In this document: positions 62,885 to 64,000 of the stretch, in pieces
Position numbering within the stretch: position 1 is the first letter of the stretch
How the letters are laid out: every line of letters starts with the position of its first letter
Source: Marinibium conchae
GTDB taxonomy: Bacteria; Pseudomonadota; Gammaproteobacteria; Enterobacterales; Alteromonadaceae
Direction of reading: 5' to 3'
Length of the DNA stretch: 64,000 nucleotides
Assembly (NCBI RefSeq): GCF_015595035.1
Contig: NZ_JADNRN010000001.1
Location: 620,001-684,000 of the forward strand
Position numbers and translations under genes: made by a program
Notes under the pieces: model-generated
Databases searched by the model: none
Told to the model about the DNA's origin: nothing
Seen by the model: only the letters and a program-made list of their open reading frames with translations

Positions 62885-64000
62885 TTAGAATGCTAGGGAT
62901 AACTTGCACAGATAAACATCAGTGTCATCATTGGCACTTGCGCCGTCACTTGCACCGTCACTTGAATAGTAACTGAGCCACAGTGTGTTGCCTTCTAGGC
63001 TTGCTCCAGGATAGCCATTGTCGCCAGTACTGGGCAGCGCACATAGCAATCTTTGCTCTAGGCTTTTTAGTGAGACCGAAAAAATACCTGTTTTCAAGTC
63101 GCCATCTTTATAACTAATGTCGGAAAGCGGTATTTCAGAGACAATCACGCGGCTAGCTTCTGCCTCCATTTTCCAGAACGGTGACGATATAGCGTTTTCG
63201 TGATTATCTGATGAATGCTCATATCTAGCAGCAATCAATAGGTAGTCTTTATACTTTCCAATGATTACAGGGCTGGCCATGTAAACCTTGAGTTCATGCC
63301 ATACCCAATCGGTGAAAGGCGCAGTACTTATTCCAAGTAGTGTGGTGAAGCTGTCTGCATCTCTGCGCACAATCGCATGAGCTTGCTTAGTTGTGAAAAA
63401 GAGATCGCTCTCATTTGGATAACCAAAACCGTGCTTTTGCTTGCTCAAAATAGCCTTGGGTTTTGCCCGCAGAGCTGATAAGGACTTGCCTTTATAAAGA
63501 AGCAAATGTTCTTTGCTGCGTTCATAGGCAATACTATAAAGACGGTTGTTGTGTAGAGTAAAACGCCAGCACCATTGAAACTCTGCTCCGAAATACCCTC
63601 GGTGCTCCCAAGTAATACCTCCTTGGTACTCAAAAAAGGTATTGCGACTTTGTAGCGTCGTATTTTTCTTTTCTCGTGAATAGGCGGTCAAATATAGGTG
63701 ATTGTTCATCTGAAGCAAACGCGGATCACGTAAGTCTGAATGAGGGAGGCTTATATAGCAGCGACTGAGCTCTTCGCCTTTTGTATTCAAACTGATAACA
63801 ACCACTTTACTTGTTGATGAGTGGTGGTCAACAGCTGTGCGGAAACACAACCATAGTGTGTTTTTTATACGAATAAGATCCGTGAAGGCATTATGCGGCA
63901 ATGCAGGAGAAATTTTTTTAATACTCAGTATATTTATATTAATTGGCTTATCCATTGTTTTTAATAACCTTTTCATCTTGCCTGAACAAGAGGGCGGCAA
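62885..64000 (-). CDS. Beta-propeller-like (sialidase-fold) protein, start uncertain near window edge
   Basis: Up to 371 residues; the frame is open to the window edge, but ATGs at 63976 or 63955 are the likely starts, so the gene may be complete. Motifs FTDLIRIKNTLWLCFRTAVDHH and HSDLRDPRLLQMNNHLYL read like exo-alpha-sialidase/BNR-type six-bladed propellers, with repeated Trp/Tyr-rich blade edges. Catalytic sialidase residues cannot be confirmed by eye. No signal peptide is evident. The neighbouring cupredoxin/barrel genes are on the same strand, 183 bases away. Confidence 0.6.
   Translation of the reverse strand: MPPSCSGKMKRLLKTMDKPININILSIKKISPALPHNAFTDLIRIKNTLWLCFRTAVDHHSSTSKVVVISLNTKGEELSRCYISLPHSDLRDPRLLQMNNHLYLTAYSREKKNTTLQSRNTFFEYQGGITWEHRGYFGAEFQWCWRFTLHNNRLYSIAYERSKEHLLLYKGKSLSALRAKPKAILSKQKHGFGYPNESDLFFTTKQAHAIVRRDADSFTTLLGISTAPFTDWVWHELKVYMASPVIIGKYKDYLLIAARYEHSSDNHENAISSPFWKMEAEASRVIVSEIPLSDISYKDGDLKTGIFSVSLKSLEQRLLCALPSTGDNGYPGASLEGNTLWLSYYSSDGASDGASANDDTDVYLCKLSLAF

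Noticed and set aside
1-64000. CRISPR arrays, toxin-antitoxin pairs, prophage or classical defence genes
   Set aside because: No regularly spaced repeats, phage structural genes or recognisable defence domains seen.

Overview
The window looks like chromosome from a free-living marine gammaproteobacterium of the Alteromonadales type (Alteromonas/Glaciecola/Paraglaciecola-like). This rests on a polar-type flagellar cluster with predicted sigma-54 and sigma-28 promoters and the H-ring genes flgT and flgP, the conserved tadA-mltF-purL neighbourhood, a large TonB-dependent receptor paired with flavin-dependent halogenase-like genes, and a moderately AT-rich composition. The genus is an inference; no rRNA or other taxonomic marker is present.

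Layout. 1-0.6 kb: 5' part of a GGDEF protein (minus). 0.9-4 kb: CPA2 cation/proton antiporter and the ribosome-assembly GTPase YlqF/RbgA. 4-13.5 kb: an M14-type deacylase with a PspB-like small membrane protein, tadA, a 54-residue basic protein missed by ordinary length cut-offs, mltF, purL, smrA, and a KDPG/KDPGal-type aldolase. 13.5-20.3 kb: a hypothetical protein, a 1042-residue PAS/coiled-coil/HPt-like membrane protein, a membrane-anchored coiled-coil protein, then a porin and a small periplasmic-binding-protein-like protein. 20.9-23.1 kb: a DUF4124 protein and a secreted GH13 alpha-amylase. 23.1-31.4 kb: an accessory block of mostly unknown secreted, lipoprotein and membrane genes, nearly all on the minus strand, bracketed by two direct copies of a 49-bp repeat and lying next to a tRNA-Arg(CCT). 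31.6-41.2 kb: four tandem tryptophan-halogenase-family genes (minus), divergent from a TonB-dependent receptor (plus). 41.4-58.2 kb: flagellar/chemotaxis cluster flgT, flgP, flgN, flgM, flgA, cheV, cheR, flgBCDE, flgFGHIJKL. 58.2-64 kb: alpha/beta hydrolase, class II aldolase, Crp/Fnr regulator, outer-membrane barrel, cupredoxin-like protein and a beta-propeller-like protein.

How the genes work together. The flagellar region is the best understood. Class III sigma-54 promoters (GG-N10-GC pattern) are visible before flgA, cheV, flgB, flgF and flgP and more weakly before flgT, while flgMN carries a near-perfect sigma-28 promoter, so anti-sigma factor FlgM and chaperone FlgN would be made late. 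The rod, hook, ring and hook-filament junction genes are in assembly order. A 102-bp element with perfect 24-bp terminal inverted repeats and a 22-bp tandem duplication separate flgE from flgF, just upstream of the flgF promoter.

Most unusual content: (i) the four-gene halogenase operon in which one member has lost the nucleotide-binding motif, the catalytic Lys and the catalytic Glu while staying translationally coupled to intact paralogues; (ii) the binding-protein/porin/coiled-coil/PAS-HPt locus, which lacks a kinase; (iii) the repeat-bracketed block of unknown envelope genes; (iv) the palindromic element in the flagellar cluster. All functions are predicted from reading the sequence; no database search was run.
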